Source of the DNA: Triglochin maritima
Taxonomy: Eukaryota; Streptophyta; Magnoliopsida; Alismatales; Juncaginaceae
Length of the DNA stretch: 64,000 nt
Direction of reading: 5' to 3'
Assembly: GCA_963682175.1 (NCBI GenBank)
Contig: OY821777.1
Span: 19,860,001-19,924,000, forward strand
Shown: piece after piece, positions 1-12,395 of the stretch
Layout: every line of letters begins with the position of its first letter
Position numbering within the stretch: the stretch's first letter is position 1
The notes under the pieces: generated by a model
Seen by the model: only the letters and a program-made list of their open reading frames with translations
Databases searched by the model: none
Told to the model about the DNA's origin: nothing
Program-made: the position numbers and the translations under genes

Positions 1-1666
1 GCTGGTGCAAGGTTGTTGTCGACCAACGGTCGACCGGTGCCTTTTGGCGGTCGACCGGTTTTACGTTTTTGCCCGACTTTAACCAACACCGGTGGAACGA
101 TGCCAATGTGGCAGTCGACCGGTTGCAAGTGTGCTGGTGAGTTGGAGGCTTACTGTCGAATTTCGGTCGACCGTCCATTGTTTTTGGGTCAACCGGAAAT
201 TAAGTGTACTTGATAATATTGCATGTTGTTCGACCATTTTCGATATATCGTTCGACCGTTATATGACGTAGATTATTAGGATGACCCTGATAGTTTTCGG
301 TCGACCGGGACCCTTGAGTCGGTCGACCGAATAGACTTGTTGATTTTGACCTCGTGTTCGGTCGACCGGTTTTAGACCGTTGTTCGACCGTTTGGACTCA
401 AGTGACGCGCAGAATAGTTCGACCGTTGTAGACTTTCGGTCAACCGAACCTATTGGGGACGGTCGACCGGTTAGGCTTTTTCGGTCGACCGTTTGTGTGC
501 AGAACTGAATTCTTGGTCCTTGTGTTGTGTTAACTCTGTCCACGGAAACCTATGTCCTCGCTTAGAACGTGAGCCGGGAGGTGACGACGGGTACGTGCTC
601 GTGCCTGCCCAGGGACCGCCGTGTGGAAGAGTGTGGACACTTTGGTCGCGCCACCTCCGTGTTGGACCGTGGTGTGACGTGTTGTTGCCTTACTCTCTTT
701 AGAGTAGCAGACCTGAGGGATCGCGGATCCCAATGCGTGTTGACACATGGCTCGTGGAGCATGATGACCCTGCAGACTACGGTTTGGACCCGTCTGATGT
801 TGTGCCGGACGTATGTTGTACCGTCGAGGTTGTGTCGGCGATGCCGCTGAGGTTTTTGTCGGTGATGATGGTGTCGACGATGTTCCGGCTTGTGGTTGTG
901 TCGTCCGATGTTGTGCCGGACGTATGTTGTACTGCCGATGTTGTGCCGGCGATGCCACCGATGATGTTCCGGTGATGATCCCCGATTGGGCACCTATCCT
1001 GGGATGTTGACCGACCGGGCTACGGCTCTGTCGAGGTGGTGTAAACCACATGGTTACTTTGCGGGGAAGTGCGGACGCCCCTCACCGATTCCTTTGGCTC
1101 AAGTAGTCGCGTGTGGGGGTGCGTCGCGTACTGTCCGTAAGACCGTATGTGCCTACGGTAAGTTTCTGAGGGAGACCAGTTGTTGTTGCTGGACTGATGT
1201 CCTTGTGGACCCTGTTGAGGGTCGTTATTGTTGTTGGACTGAGGTCTCGTTTACCATTCGAGGGATTTGATGCATTGCAGATATGATACGACATGCTACT
1301 AGTATGATAGATTCATTTACCGTACTGCTGCATTCATATAGGCGAGCTTGGCATACGTGGTTTCCTAATGGGAAACTCAGGCATCGTTGTTTGATTCATG
1401 TTTCAGGACCGCAGTAGGTTCTATTGGGTGGTGACAGCGGGCGCACACATTTTGGGGCGAGGATCCTCTTCGGACTCTTCGAGGTCGTCATGATTACTTG
1501 TACATTCTTTTGTAGTATTGTTGTAATCATGTCTTTTGACAAACTCTATTGTATTTTTGGTGCACCGACTGTTGATTTATATGAGTAACATTCCCGTTGA
1601 TGAGTTTGATTTGATAATTTCTTAATGGTTTAAAATTTTAAATTTCCACTGTTTCGGGATGTTACA
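1..1666 (+). mobile_element. 3' part of a family-A gypsy LTR (truncated by window edge)
   Basis: This stretch matches the LTRs at 37632-40098 and 41416-43903 in layout. It has a cluster of CGGTCGACCG palindromes (8 perfect copies by eye between 20 and 500), then a GC-rich part with short internal repeats (about 780-980), the phrase AGTATTGTTGTAATCATG, and a 3' end in GATGTTACA at 1658-1666, the same end as the other family-A LTRs. No primer-binding site follows, so this is the 3' LTR of an element lying to the left, or a solo LTR. It is clearly diverged from the 37.6 kb copy, so it is an older insertion. The short open frames inside are not genes. Confidence 0.85.
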
Positions 1667-2880
1667 GTATGAGTATGACCCTGCTCGCTCGAATCCACAA
1701 TACATATATCTACTACCTAATTATTCAGATTGAATTACTATATCTACTCCATATATGCTCATTTCCTTTCAGCCTACCCTGCTATCGGGCCTAATGCGCC
1801 CATCCAACGTGTAAAACAATATAAAAACAATTATATGAAGACTAATAAGGCCCAGCGTAGCACAATCCACACCATTCCACACTCATTTCTTCTCTCCCAA
1901 GATGCCTCCAAATAACAAAACCTCATCCAAACCATAACCCACTCCCTTCCCTTCATATCTCCAAACCCCTCAACGATGATGAACTTCAAGAACGTCAACG
2001 TCCCTGGCAGCGATGCCTCCGGCCTTGCCAAGTTGCCCTCAACATCCATGCCACCCTCAACAGCCTCTACAACGTCTATCGTGGTCATCGTGCCATCGTC
2101 TTCAACCTCCTCTACGATGTCAAGGATCCTTTTTCATTTTGTCCTTGCTTGGTTTGACTTGAAAATATATATTAAAAAACGATGTAAAAAAGATTTAATT
2201 TTTTTTTTCAAAACAAAATCAAAACAAAAGAAAATTAAAAAAAATGGTGTCAATGGCCCGAGGGCACGTGGACCCTGGCCACCAACCCTCTCGGTCAACC
2301 CGAATCCAGGTCGGTCGCGACCTAGTTATACACCCGGTAGTGGGTGCCCTAAGTATATAGGCTTACCGTCCAACACACGGGATGATAGCTAGTTTATTAT
2401 AATTTGGGTATTAATCGTAGGAGTCCGAAGAAATATATCATGTAAAATTTTATTAAAAACAAAATTTTAAGCGGCATTAGATGAAATATATTTAATTGGA
2501 TTCGCACGGAAGTCATGTCAAAGATTATTATTATATACAAATTTTTGAAGTGGATTTTTTTTGTCAAGTTCAAATATTTTTTCTGCATCCTCCACGAATC
2601 CAATAAACATTCACGATATCCATTCGATATCTGTATTTTCATACGGATGTTACTATATTCAATCCGTATCCGTTATGTTCAAACCTATTCCAAGATCAGA
2701 CTCTTAGCACAAGAACCTATAAAGAATGTTCACCTTGACTTTCAGGAAGTAATTTTACGCTGCTCCAGTCTCAGTTTCAGAAACAATTATGACAAATTAA
2801 TCCTCGATTTTATAAACTGTAACCACTTGCTGAAATACAGTCATGGGTCGATTAGAGTCCCGTTGGGACATTAAAATGGG
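1667..2880. other. Unassigned intergenic stretch
   Basis: I see no gene that I can defend here. A C-rich open stretch at about 1900-2130 is open in more than one frame, but it resembles no family I know and has no exon structure. The rest is AT-rich. Confidence 0.5.
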
Positions 2881-3140
2881 AATAAACTAGCTCAGGTGGA
2901 AAACTAGATGATCAACTCATAAACGAGAAACAACACATGAAAATTTTCTGCAGCAGATAAAATTGTAGGGTTATATAAGCCACAGCAAACAGAATAACTA
3001 GAAATTTTAAGTTGGATAAAAGAATCGTTGAGACGACGTCCCTCATCTCAAACCCAAAATGCCGTAGAAAAATGTCAATCTCTGGTTATATTATTTTGCA
3101 GCAAAAGAAACACCACCTGCCATTGGGTTTACTAAGAAGG

Positions 3141-6100
3141 CTATATGTCAAGCAGAAGCCTGCGGGGATCCTCCACGACATCCTTGATGCGACGCAAGAA
3201 GAAGACAGCCTCTCTACCATCAATGAGTCGATGATCGTAAGTGAGCGCAATGTACATCATGGGCCTTGGAACAACAATGCCATCAACAACCATGGGACGA
3301 GATACTATCGAATGCATGCCGAGAATGGCAGACTGCACAAGACTTTCTTTTAAGATTTACTTGATGGAAAAAGTCTTGCAAATGCACAGAGATTATAATT
3401 TATTCAAAGAACCTGCGGAGGGTTGATAATGGGAGTGCTGAGGAGACTTCCATAGACCCCTCCATTAGAGATTGTAAATGAACCACCAGCCATTTCGTCT
3501 ATCGATATAGTTCCATCATTAGCTTTCTTTGCCAAAGTGTTGATTTCTTTCTCAATATCCGCGAAGTTCATCTTATCAGCACTACGTATCACTGGCACAA
3601 CAAGACCCTGACGAAAAGAAGGAACACAGCTTTTTACATGGCAAACTACAAGGTAAGACAAATGACAAATTGAATAAACTGGAAAATGCTTAAAGTTCAT
3701 CATGAATAAAACCTCTGAAGGTTTAACGGATGAAAAGAGAGCAAGCAAACTACTATACATGATGATCAAGTGTGGTTAGGATACCACTTAACTTTTAAAC
3801 TTTAGAATGATTCCTGGTAGGATATTGAAAATCAAGCATCATAGATACTGAAACTTGATGGAACTATGGAACAGAATCATAAGCTAATCAAAAGGATATG
3901 GAAGCAAAAATCAGGGAAATGTTCCAGATGTATTTTTTGTTGTTGAAATAACTCACCCAGAGCAACCTTTAGAAGATTACGTTGTACACTTGAAACGAAT
4001 AAACACTTATGAAACGCTTGGGAACCATCAGGGACAGTTTTATTCAATGATTGTTCAGTTACTCTATTACCCACAAATGGAATGTAGGCATTAGGTTTTA
4101 GCAATAATGACATTCCCCAACGTCTTATTTTACTTATATAATGTGGAATATCTTGTCCCGCCAAGGTTATGTGTGGTTATTGAACCCCCTCACGAGGCTT
4201 ATCAGGAATTTTTACAGGCTACACGGCTTCATCCAAAGCGGAGCTACCAGAAGAAGAAACTTCAAAGATTTATTATAATGTGTTACGAACTGTGTACGAA
4301 TGAATCAATTGAATGGACTGAGACTAAAATATGTTAAGATGCAATCCAGACCATGGGCTTGTGAAGTTGGCAGGTAAAATTAGCAATTGGTATCAATAAT
4401 CTTATGCTGATGTTAGACAGTAGATGTAAAATAGTAAATCCAGTGAGCATTGAGTGCTAACAAACCTTTGGAGTACCAACTGCAATGCTAATGTCGACAT
4501 ATTCCCTGTATATTATGTCTTCGCCATCAATGACAGCATTAATGATTGGCTGGTTTTGAAGCCCACTCACTGCAGCCTGTAGTGTTAAAAATGTCAACAA
4601 ACACCAAAAAGTTGCACTCTGACCATTAACAACACCTACCTTTACAAAACCAGACATCAGCCCCAATTTCACGCCATGCTTTTGCAGGAAGGCATCTTTA
4701 TACTCAGATCGCAGTTTCATTAAGTTTGTCCTGCAATCATAAAAATAAACTCTCAGAAAAAAATATTCTGCGAACCTGTACATGGAAAAGATAGGGTAGT
4801 TGTTTGCAACGTAAGGGCAAATAACCTACATGTCAACTTCATTGAATGTTGTCAACAATGCAAATGTATTTTGCGAATCTTTCAAGCGAGTAGCAACTCG
4901 CTTCCGGAGTCTAGTCATAGGAACCTACAACCACCACAAACAAACAAAAGATAATATCAATAACAAAAACATATTCAAAAGTTCAATGGTGTTCAAAATA
5001 ACATACTTACTCTTCTTTCCCTTTCTTTGGGAGGAAGCTGGGGTTCTGAAGCAGATGTTCTAGAAGGTGCTGATGAAGGTGCTTTCGGAGTTTCCTTGGC
5101 AGCAGGTGCTTTTGGTTTTTGTTGGTCCGCACTCTCCTTTGGTGGTGGTGGAGGTGACTCAACTTTTTTGGGCCTTTCCTCTGATGGTGCAGCATGAGTT
5201 GCAGCAGCATCAGATTTCGAAATGACAGCAATTTTTGTCCCAGGGGTCACAGTATCACCTTCATTCGCTACATACTATTTAAAATAAACAGTTGCAAACA
5301 TTAAAACCAAAAGGCAATTATCTCTCTAAAATGTCCATAGGAAACAAAATGCAACAAAAAGCAGTTGGAGTTCCAATGGTTCATGTTCCAACCTTTTGTA
5401 GAATACCAGCTTCAGTACTAACAACGTCAATGGTCACCTGACAATTTCAATGCGATTAGATAATAAATTTAAATTAATGTAATACCTTTTGAGATGGGAG
5501 AAAATGTTAAAAGTACCTTATCAGTTTCAATTTGGGCAATAGGCTCATCAACACCGACAGGGTCACCAGGTTCTGTAGCACATTAATTTCATTAACAATG
5601 CGGTACCTCTTAATTCCCCATGCAGCAAAAATAACATGCTTATTTAATTTCATCAAAGAAGTCAATAATATTAGAATATTTCCATACTCTTCAGTAAAGT
5701 TGCTAGGGTGCCATCAGTGATAGATTCACCCATATGTGGGACGACAGCATCAATAAGATCACCTTCATTGAGAAAAAGAGATGGTCAGATCCTGACTGCA
5801 TGAATCATATCATTATTCTTCATTATGGCTGTGTTTGGATAATTATTCACAAGATTGATCATAGAAAGTTGTCAGCAAGAATTCATGCATGATGCATCCA
5901 AACCGTCCTTGAGAAATGATTTTTAATAATCACTTCACTCCTACAAACCAATCCCACTCAGATGTATGTCATCTCAAATCACAAACCAACATGATTGTTG
6001 AAGATTGCTACTTGATGGTGGGACGAGATGTAAACACTACCAACTCGACTAAATATGATTTTAAAATCACGCTAACTATTGCACTACTTCAAGAATTATT

Positions 6101-7843
6101 ATATATCTAGTTTAGATGAAGAACCACACAGTGCATTTTTATTTCATATTTTCTTCATTTGTTTTCTATCTTCGATTTATAGGATTACAAACTGTCATAA
6201 ATGATGTACAAGTGAATATTGAGGTGGAAAAAAAGGCTAATGTAGGGATTTTAAAATCAATAGAATCTAAACGGTTTCAATTCAATCAATATTTGACAGG
6301 AATCACCCTCTGTTGGAGTTTCGCCAGCAGAACTAATTCCTTAAAATTAATATCTAAACACATCCCACAGCTAAAATAGATTCTAGTCAGGATATACCAC
6401 TTTTTGAAGCAAATTGCCTGATCCACTCTTTGCAATGACCAAATTGGCTGACACCAAACCTTTCCCTGTGCATTAACATGAAATGAATCACTAAAACGAA
6501 AGAAACAACATTCAGCTAAGGCTTGTATTTTATTTAAAAACATCGACAAAATATAACATAAACAAATAGAACAATATATCCGACCGAAAAAATAAAAAGG
6601 CAATGCTCTTTCATCAGTAAGTATGGACATTTGTCAAAGTATAATTTCCTTTCAGAACAAAACTAACCTTGGCGAGTGTGTACCTCTTGGAGCACCTAAT
6701 TGGACAGACTATAAGATTAGCAACTCAGAAAAAAAGAAAAAAACTATAACAAAAATGAGATCGAGTTCCATGGATCTGTAATTGAAACCTGACAACATCA
6801 GACTAGAAATGTTTCTTGTTGGTACATGCTTTCCAATATATAGTCCCTAAACATGTTAGAAAAAGAAAGATGTAAAACAGTTGTCCAGTAGTATCCAGTG
6901 AAATTATATAGTAAGAAGAACTGGTTAACAAATAAAATAATATAAAATCTGAAAACAATGACAATCATATAATAGAGGATAAAAGTAAACTGAATAAATT
7001 CCTTGTGATTTGCAAATGGTTTCAAAAATATATAGGTAATAAATATACACTCCATCTCGGAATGAATGCAGTGAAGCAATACTTTTGTTTCCATAAAATC
7101 TGGTAGATTAAGCACAGCTCCAAAAAGGACAAATGCCGCTATTTGAAAACCAGTAACTACATTTTGTACATATTTAAGTTTTCATCTCTCAGTTGTTTCT
7201 ATAGGCCCAAATTAAGAGTATAAAGGTCGTCAGGGACTCGAACCATTTTATGAAGATTCATGATATATAAAAAGGGGTAATACATGCTAATTGTTGTCAA
7301 TATGGTCACTTCATATTTCTAATGATTTCATCATTTAAAGGGATGCACTCAGAAAAGTATGATGTTCGAAGAGACAAAAATCCAATCCGTTAAGTATCCA
7401 TAAACACACAGAAGAAACAATTTTTTTCTCTGCTATAATTATCAACACTTGTACCGAAATCGTTCTTAATCGTAAATATGACAACTTGGGCATCACACGA
7501 AAACTGGTGTCAAGACAAGTCGAGGGAGTTTCCTATTAAGAAACCCTCAACCACCTACCTACTATAGTTATTTGCACTTCTAACCAAAACAAAAAAGCAT
7601 ATTTTTTTCTTCTTCCAAATGTTAAACATGACAAAATCACAAAACCCAAAATGTTAAACTGAAAACCTCATCCCTAAGCACCGACGCGGCGGGTCGGATC
7701 CTCTGCAGCGCCTGCCCAAGAACCTACGAATCCAACGCCAAATACAAAATCAGAACCCGCAATCACAAAATCAGGCGGGGGAAAAGGAAAATAAAATATA
7801 AAATACCCTAAACACCGACCTTCCTCCTTGCGATGCCCAGCAT
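3141..7843 (-). CDS. E2-OGDH: Dihydrolipoyllysine-residue succinyltransferase (E2 of 2-oxoglutarate dehydrogenase), mitochondrial
   Basis: The E2 core of the mitochondrial 2-oxoglutarate dehydrogenase complex passes the succinyl group from lipoamide to CoA in the TCA cycle. Exons (minus strand, 5' to 3'): 7843-7820, 7723-7667, 6846-6789, 6695-6668, 6465-6398, 5762-5688, 5572-5517, 5437-5393, 5274-5011, 4924-4830, 4730-4640, 4576-4466, 3607-3413, 3332-3141. All phases agree and give 452 codons plus stop. Residues 1 to about 80 are a basic, Ser-rich transit region starting MLGIARRK. The lipoyl domain follows, with lipoyl-Lys in IETDKVTID (K122), then a Pro/Lys/Ala linker (about 150-215). No E3/E1-binding domain is visible, as is usual for plant E2-OGDH. 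The catalytic domain ends with DHRLIDG (His423, Asp427) and DPRRLLLDI. The first five exons are the least certain because transit peptides are poorly conserved, although [21 protein letters not shown] fits the family at the domain start. MULE-1 lies immediately upstream. Confidence 0.93.
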
Positions 7844-8015
7844 CTCGACTCCTCCTCAGACCTACACTACAGATCGGGAAGAACACACGTCTTGGGTTTG
7901 TTCTGTTTTTGTCTTTCAGGTTTGTGGTGCGTCACGTGTGTGTAATAAAATGGTTTAGTCGTTTATTTATTTTATTCTGGGATTTGTTTATTTTTGTTGT
8001 TTTGAAAAATTGGTA
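7844..8015 (-). promoter_or_regulatory. 5' UTR and proximal promoter remnant of E2-OGDH
   Basis: Only about 170 bp separate the E2-OGDH start codon (7843) from the first bases that match the MULE-1 inverted repeat. The stretch is T-rich on the plus strand and contains CACGTG (an E/G-box-like core, about 7935). I see no convincing TATA box. The native distal promoter must therefore lie beyond the 4.5-kb MULE, or the terminal repeat of the MULE now supplies promoter sequence. That is inference from position only. Confidence 0.4.
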
Positions 8016-8155
8016 AATTACCAAATAAAATTTTCAAAATAATATTTTTTTAAAACAATTGTCAAAATAAATTTCCATTAAAAGTATTTCTCAAACTAGA
8101 CTTGTTGTCACCACGTGGTGACACGTGGCGGCGACGTGTTTTGTTTTTTTGTGCA

Positions 8156-8520
8156 TAGAGAACTCAGCATCACCAGTGCCGAGTTCATCTTTTGAGAACT
8201 CGGCACTGGTGATGTCGAGTTCTCCTTGAAAGAACTCGGCACGGGTGATGCCGAGTTCTCCTTGGCAGAACTCGGCACGGGGGATGCCGAGTTCTACTTG
8301 GTTTTTTATTGGCCAACACTTGACATTTTTTACTGAGGTGATTCAAATAGAACTCGACACTTAGAGTGCCGAGTTATATTTAAGAAATTGTTCTCCTGGC
8401 GCTCAGATCGTGCATGAGACGATTGACGCGCCAGGAGAACAGTTACTTAAATAGAACTCGACTCTCAGTGTCGAGTTCTAAAGGAATAACTCGGCGTTCG
8501 TAACGCCGAGTTCACTTAAA
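8156..8520. repeat. Left subterminal array of 25-bp palindromes (MULE-1)
   Basis: There are seven units of the form AACTCGGCA, a 7-nt spacer, then TGCCGAGTT. They start near 8166, 8195, 8231, 8268, 8350, 8455 and 8489. Spacers include TCACCAG and its reverse complement CTGGTGA, so units occur in both orientations. The last unit has a different inner stem (CGGCGTT/AACGCCG) that is still self-complementary. A second, longer hairpin (TTCTCCTGGCGC / GCGCCAGGAGAA) sits at about 8390-8440. Confidence 0.9.
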
Positions 8521-8914
8521 AAAATTAAATTTTTTGTTGTTATTTAAGTTTGAATGTATGTTAATTTGAATGAATGTAAACTTAAAAGTGATTTATTTGA
8601 GTTTAAATGTTTGTGAGTTTGAATGTATGTTAGAATTGAATTTTGTAGTATTGTTAGTTTGTTCTACCGTACAGGTTTAAATTTACCAATTTGAAAAATA
8701 TATGAGCGGTTCTGTCAAAAAATTTAAAAAAAATCTGACATGATTCGTAATGTTGTTTATTGTAGTTGGTTTTATTGGAGAGATTGTTCGACGTTTACAG
8801 TCGTTTGCTACTACACTCGATTGAGGTAATTTCTAAAACATTAGAGTATTCTCACTTTTTTAAGTAGTTAGTAATGAAGAACAACTATCTCACTTGTTAA
8901 CGTGTTATGTACAG

Positions 8915-10669
8915 ATGAAGTTTGGTGGTTCTAGTACTGGTTCAGTTAGAGGTAGCTACGCTTCACAGGGTCCGGTAGACAGATCAGTGTTGGTTTTGCA
9001 GGTCAACCACAAGTCTGACTTGTTCAAAGATTTTGTAAGTATTTTACGTTTTCAAGTTAAATATTTACACGTGAATTTTAATATTCTGACATTTCTCTAA
9101 ATTTATGCAGAAGGATGTTAATGGTGTAAAATACGTTGAGCATGGATCGAAGCTCAACGAATGGCAGATCACTGATGAGAGGATGTTGTTTCTGCTAGAT
9201 ATGGCAGGGTTTGACACAGTCACTCGGTTGGGCCAAGTTCAGTTGGATCATACCTTGCTGGGGGCGATGGTCGAGCGTTGGAGACCGGAGACTCATTCAT
9301 TTCACCTGCGACATGGTGAGATCACGTGCACCTTGCGTGACATCTCGATGATTACCGGCTTGCGCGTAGATGGTTTGCCGGTGTGTGAGTCTCAGGAGTA
9401 CGTTTGGTCAGAGGTGTGCATGGATTTATTGGGTCAGGTCCCCGATGACTTGGGTCGTAAGGGTTCCGTAACTCTGGGTTGGTTGCAAGCTCAGTTTCAG
9501 CAGTTGTATTTTGATGCTGACGAGGAGATAGTTACACGACACACCAGAGCCTTCATTCTGTTCCAGCTGGGATGTAGTATTTTGGCAGATAAGAGTGGTA
9601 CGATGGTTCACTTGAAGTATCTGTCTTTGCTCGGAGATTTGGCAGTCGCATCGGAGTACAGTTGGGGTGGTGTGGCTCTGACCCACTTATATCACATGTT
9701 AGACGAAGCCTCACTGATTCCGACGAAACATTTGTGTGGTTTTCTTACGTTCCTACAGTTGTGGTGCTGGGAACATCTACACATTGGGAGACCTTTGAAG
9801 AGCAGACCATTACTATACCCGGAGGACGAGAGGGCACCATTAGGGTCTCGTTGGAGACGACCAAGAACATTCAAGGGTAGTGCGAAGACGACGACACTTG
9901 ATTTTTATCGGAATGAGCTGGACGTGCAGGAATTCGATCAAGTGATCTGGGAGCCTTATGCAAATTTGGATCTTAGTCAGTTACCACCACTATGTACGGA
10001 AGGTTCAGAGATCTGGACGAGCCGTACTTGACTTATAAATTTTGGTGAGGTGGTTATGCATTGTCCAGACCGAGTGATGAGACAGTTCGGTCTACAGCAA
10101 CACATTCCAGAGCCGATGGAGAGACATGTAGTGAAATCGGCTCAGGGAATGTCGGATGTTAATTGGTTGGCGGAAAATCACCAATTCATTCAGCATTGGT
10201 CGCACAGAAGAGATCATCTACAGTTTGAGCGACCACTCCTAATTGTCACTCCTGAAGAGAGCACACGACTGTATAGCGTTGGATAGTTCAATCACATTTT
10301 ACCACGTTTTAAAATTTGTTTAGTGTTTCATTAAATTTTAATTATTTGTAGGTGCACGGAGTTTATGAGTTGCACAAAGAACTTCATCAAATTCACGAGG
10401 TGATCAAAGATCACAAGACAGGTTCTTCGATGATTGGAAAATTGAAAGAAAAAATGAAGGCTTGGCTTATGTGTTTTGGTGTTGAAGAACCAACATTACA
10501 TTTGAGTCAGGATCGCGTCGTTGAAGAAGATTCACACTCTCAAGAAGACGTTGGCGGTCTGACTCAGGATAATGAGAATGCAGCACGAGAAGGGGGACGC
10601 GGCAGGGGGAGAGGACGTGCTCAAGCACGTCCTAAAAGGAAGAAGAGATTGAGAGGTCACTTAAGATAG
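8915..10669 (+). pseudogene. Plant mobile domain (PMD, MAIN-like) gene of MULE-1, with an in-frame stop
   Basis: Exon 1 is 8915-9034 (MKFGGSST..., ending at GTAAGT). Exon 2 starts at 9111 after TTTATGCAG. A last exon runs 10352-10669. Recognisable PMD features: the N-terminal signature GPVDRSVLVLQ..HKSDLF, the block MVERWRPETHSFHLRHGE, GLRVDGLPVC, the lines FLQLWCWEHLHIGRP and PLGSRWRRP, and PDRVMRQFGLQQHIP. The C terminus is basic and Gly/Arg-rich (GRGRGRGRAQARPKRKKR). A TGA at 10029-10031 interrupts the frame after WTSRT, and the same frame continues with LINFGEVVMHCPDRV. A second stop at 10284 lies at or beyond the end of exon 2. PMD proteins of the MAIN/MAIL group act in plant cell division and transposon silencing, and the domain is also known from transposons. 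Here the gene is transposon cargo. Confidence 0.88.
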
Positions 10670-10914
10670 ATATTTAGTTGTGAACTTATTTGGTTGTTTT
10701 TATATAGTACTTTTGTATGTATGTTAAAATGTTGAACTTCATATTCCACTCGTAGTTGTATTGTGTTTTATCGTACTTGTTTATGTGTCGTGGTCGAATT
10801 GTGTTTTCATTGATTGTGTGTCGTGGTTGAATTGTGTTTTCGTTGATTGTGTTGTGGTTGAATTGTCTTTGTTATGAAACAGGAAATGAAAAAAAACTCG
10901 AGTTCTTAAATCAA

Positions 10915-11040
10915 TGAACTCTACAAGAGAACTCGGCACTGAGGATGCCGAGTTCTCTTGTTGTGAACACGACATCACCAGTACCGAGTTCACACCAATA
11001 GAACTCGGCATCTTCAGTGCCGAGTTCTATGTTCGTTTTG
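10915..11040. repeat. Internal palindrome array of MULE-1 (copy of the left subterminal array)
   Basis: Three units of the same palindrome lie near 10934, 10967 and 11001. They are followed by GGGTTTTTTATTGCC and CACTTGATATTCC, which repeat, in the same orientation, the sequence that follows the left array at about 8293-8325. The segment therefore looks like the inner part of a second left end, placed in the middle of MULE-1. Confidence 0.75.
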
Positions 11041-11094
11041 GGTTTTTTATTGCCCCACTTGATATTCCACTCGACTTGAGTTGCCAGGAGAATA

Positions 11095-11809
11095 GTGAAT
11101 CAAATACGAGTGGATTCAACATCAAGGTCCTTTGGAAAGATGGGCTTGTTGTCACGACAGGGGTCAACGTTTCGGATGTATGACAACAAACATGTCAGAA
11201 AGCTTCAACAATGTCTTATGAGGGGCACGCGGTATGCCAATTACAACCATGATTTTGACGACCTTTCTCCGCTTGAACAAATTCTTTGTTAAAAGAAGGG
11301 AAGTCGCCGAATCGTGGAATGAAACATATGGTCCACACCGTGGTGATGGCAAACAGTAATCTGGCCAGAACACATATAGTAACTCGGTACCACCAGCTGA
11401 TGTACCAGGTTGAAGCCAATGACCAGAAAAAATACCTCGTGAAATTTGAAGGAGTTATTACTTGTACTTGTGGATACATAATTGCAATGCACGTCCCATG
11501 TTCACATGTACTAGCAGTTTGCAGTGGCAGACATGCAAATGTCAACACTTCACATTTGGTGTCTCCGTATTATGAGGTTCAAATGTACAGGGAGGCGTAC
11601 AAACCGATATTTATCCCAATTCCTGATGTGAGATATTGGTCAGATCGAGGCAACATCACAATGAAGTCTCCCCAAACCAAAAGACCTCCTGGTCGGCCTA
11701 AATCAACGTGAATCCGAAACGAGATGGACGAACACTCTGGAAGAAGGGTAAGGTGTGGGAGATGCGGCGGTATAGGGCATAACCGAAAGCGATGCAAGGA
11801 ACCTATATA
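11095..11809 (+). pseudogene. MURA/MuDR-type transposase, C-terminal remnant
   Basis: Three frames must be joined to read this fragment. First comes MTTNMSESFNNVL (about 11175-11220), which fits the block around the third catalytic acidic residue of MULE transposases. FLRLNKFFVKRREVAESWNE follows (about 11263-11325). The SWIM zinc finger is then in an open frame (11286-11711) with CTCGYIIAMHVPCSH. After GRPKST comes an in-frame TGA at 11709, and the same frame continues into a CCHC knuckle, CGRCGGIGHNRKRC, ending at a stop near 11809. The N-terminal two thirds, with the first two catalytic Asp, are absent. This is a decayed transposase tail and cannot be active. Confidence 0.8.
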
Positions 11810-11999
11810 GCAAAATATTTTGTATGTAACTATTTAGTGAGACGAATGAATGTAAGAGTTGATTAATTGTAAGACTTGTAATGTATTTGTAATGTATTTT
11901 GTTATGACTTGAATGAATGTACGACTTAAATCCTTTTTAAGAGTTGATTAATTGTAAGACGAATGAATGTAATGTATTTTTTAGGACCGCAAATTTGCC

Positions 12000-12395
12000 T
12001 ACTTCAGCCTATTAAACTCGACTTATGCTTATTAAACTCGGCATTATAGATACCGAGTTCTATTGTAGACCTGGCCGTCCACCCATTTCACACATGATTT
12101 GAGTGTCAGGAGAACATGTCCAAATAGAACTCGGCATTGGGGATGCCGAGTTCTATCTGTCACCTCTCCTGGCAACAACCGTCGCGTGGAATATGAAGTA
12201 GTGGGCAATACTCCCAGATAGAACTCGGCACTGGTGATGCCGAGTTTTCTTTGGTACAACTCAACATCAACAGTGTCGAGTTCTACCAAGTGTCACCTCC
12301 TGAGTGAAAATTTCAAATGTTGGCCAATAAAAAACCAAAGTTGAACTCGGCATCACCAGTGCCGAGTTCTCAAAAGATGAACTCGACACTCTATG
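12000..12395. repeat. Right subterminal palindrome array of MULE-1
   Basis: Five units built on AACTCGGCA...TGCCGAGTT lie near 12034, 12128, 12221, 12257 and 12345. They are followed by CTATGCACAAAAAAACAAAA, the inverted copy of the left-end sequence at 8138-8160. Confidence 0.85.

Noticed and set aside
1831..2392. Overlapping frames near 2 kb suggesting a small gene
   Set aside because: Several frames on both strands are equally open and the downstream part is poly-A/T; I could not choose a frame or recognise a family.
8915..10669. Possibility that the PMD gene is a host MAIN/MAIL gene
   Set aside because: It lies between long inverted repeats with palindrome arrays, next to a transposase remnant, and has in-frame stops; the same arrangement recurs in three more elements in the window.
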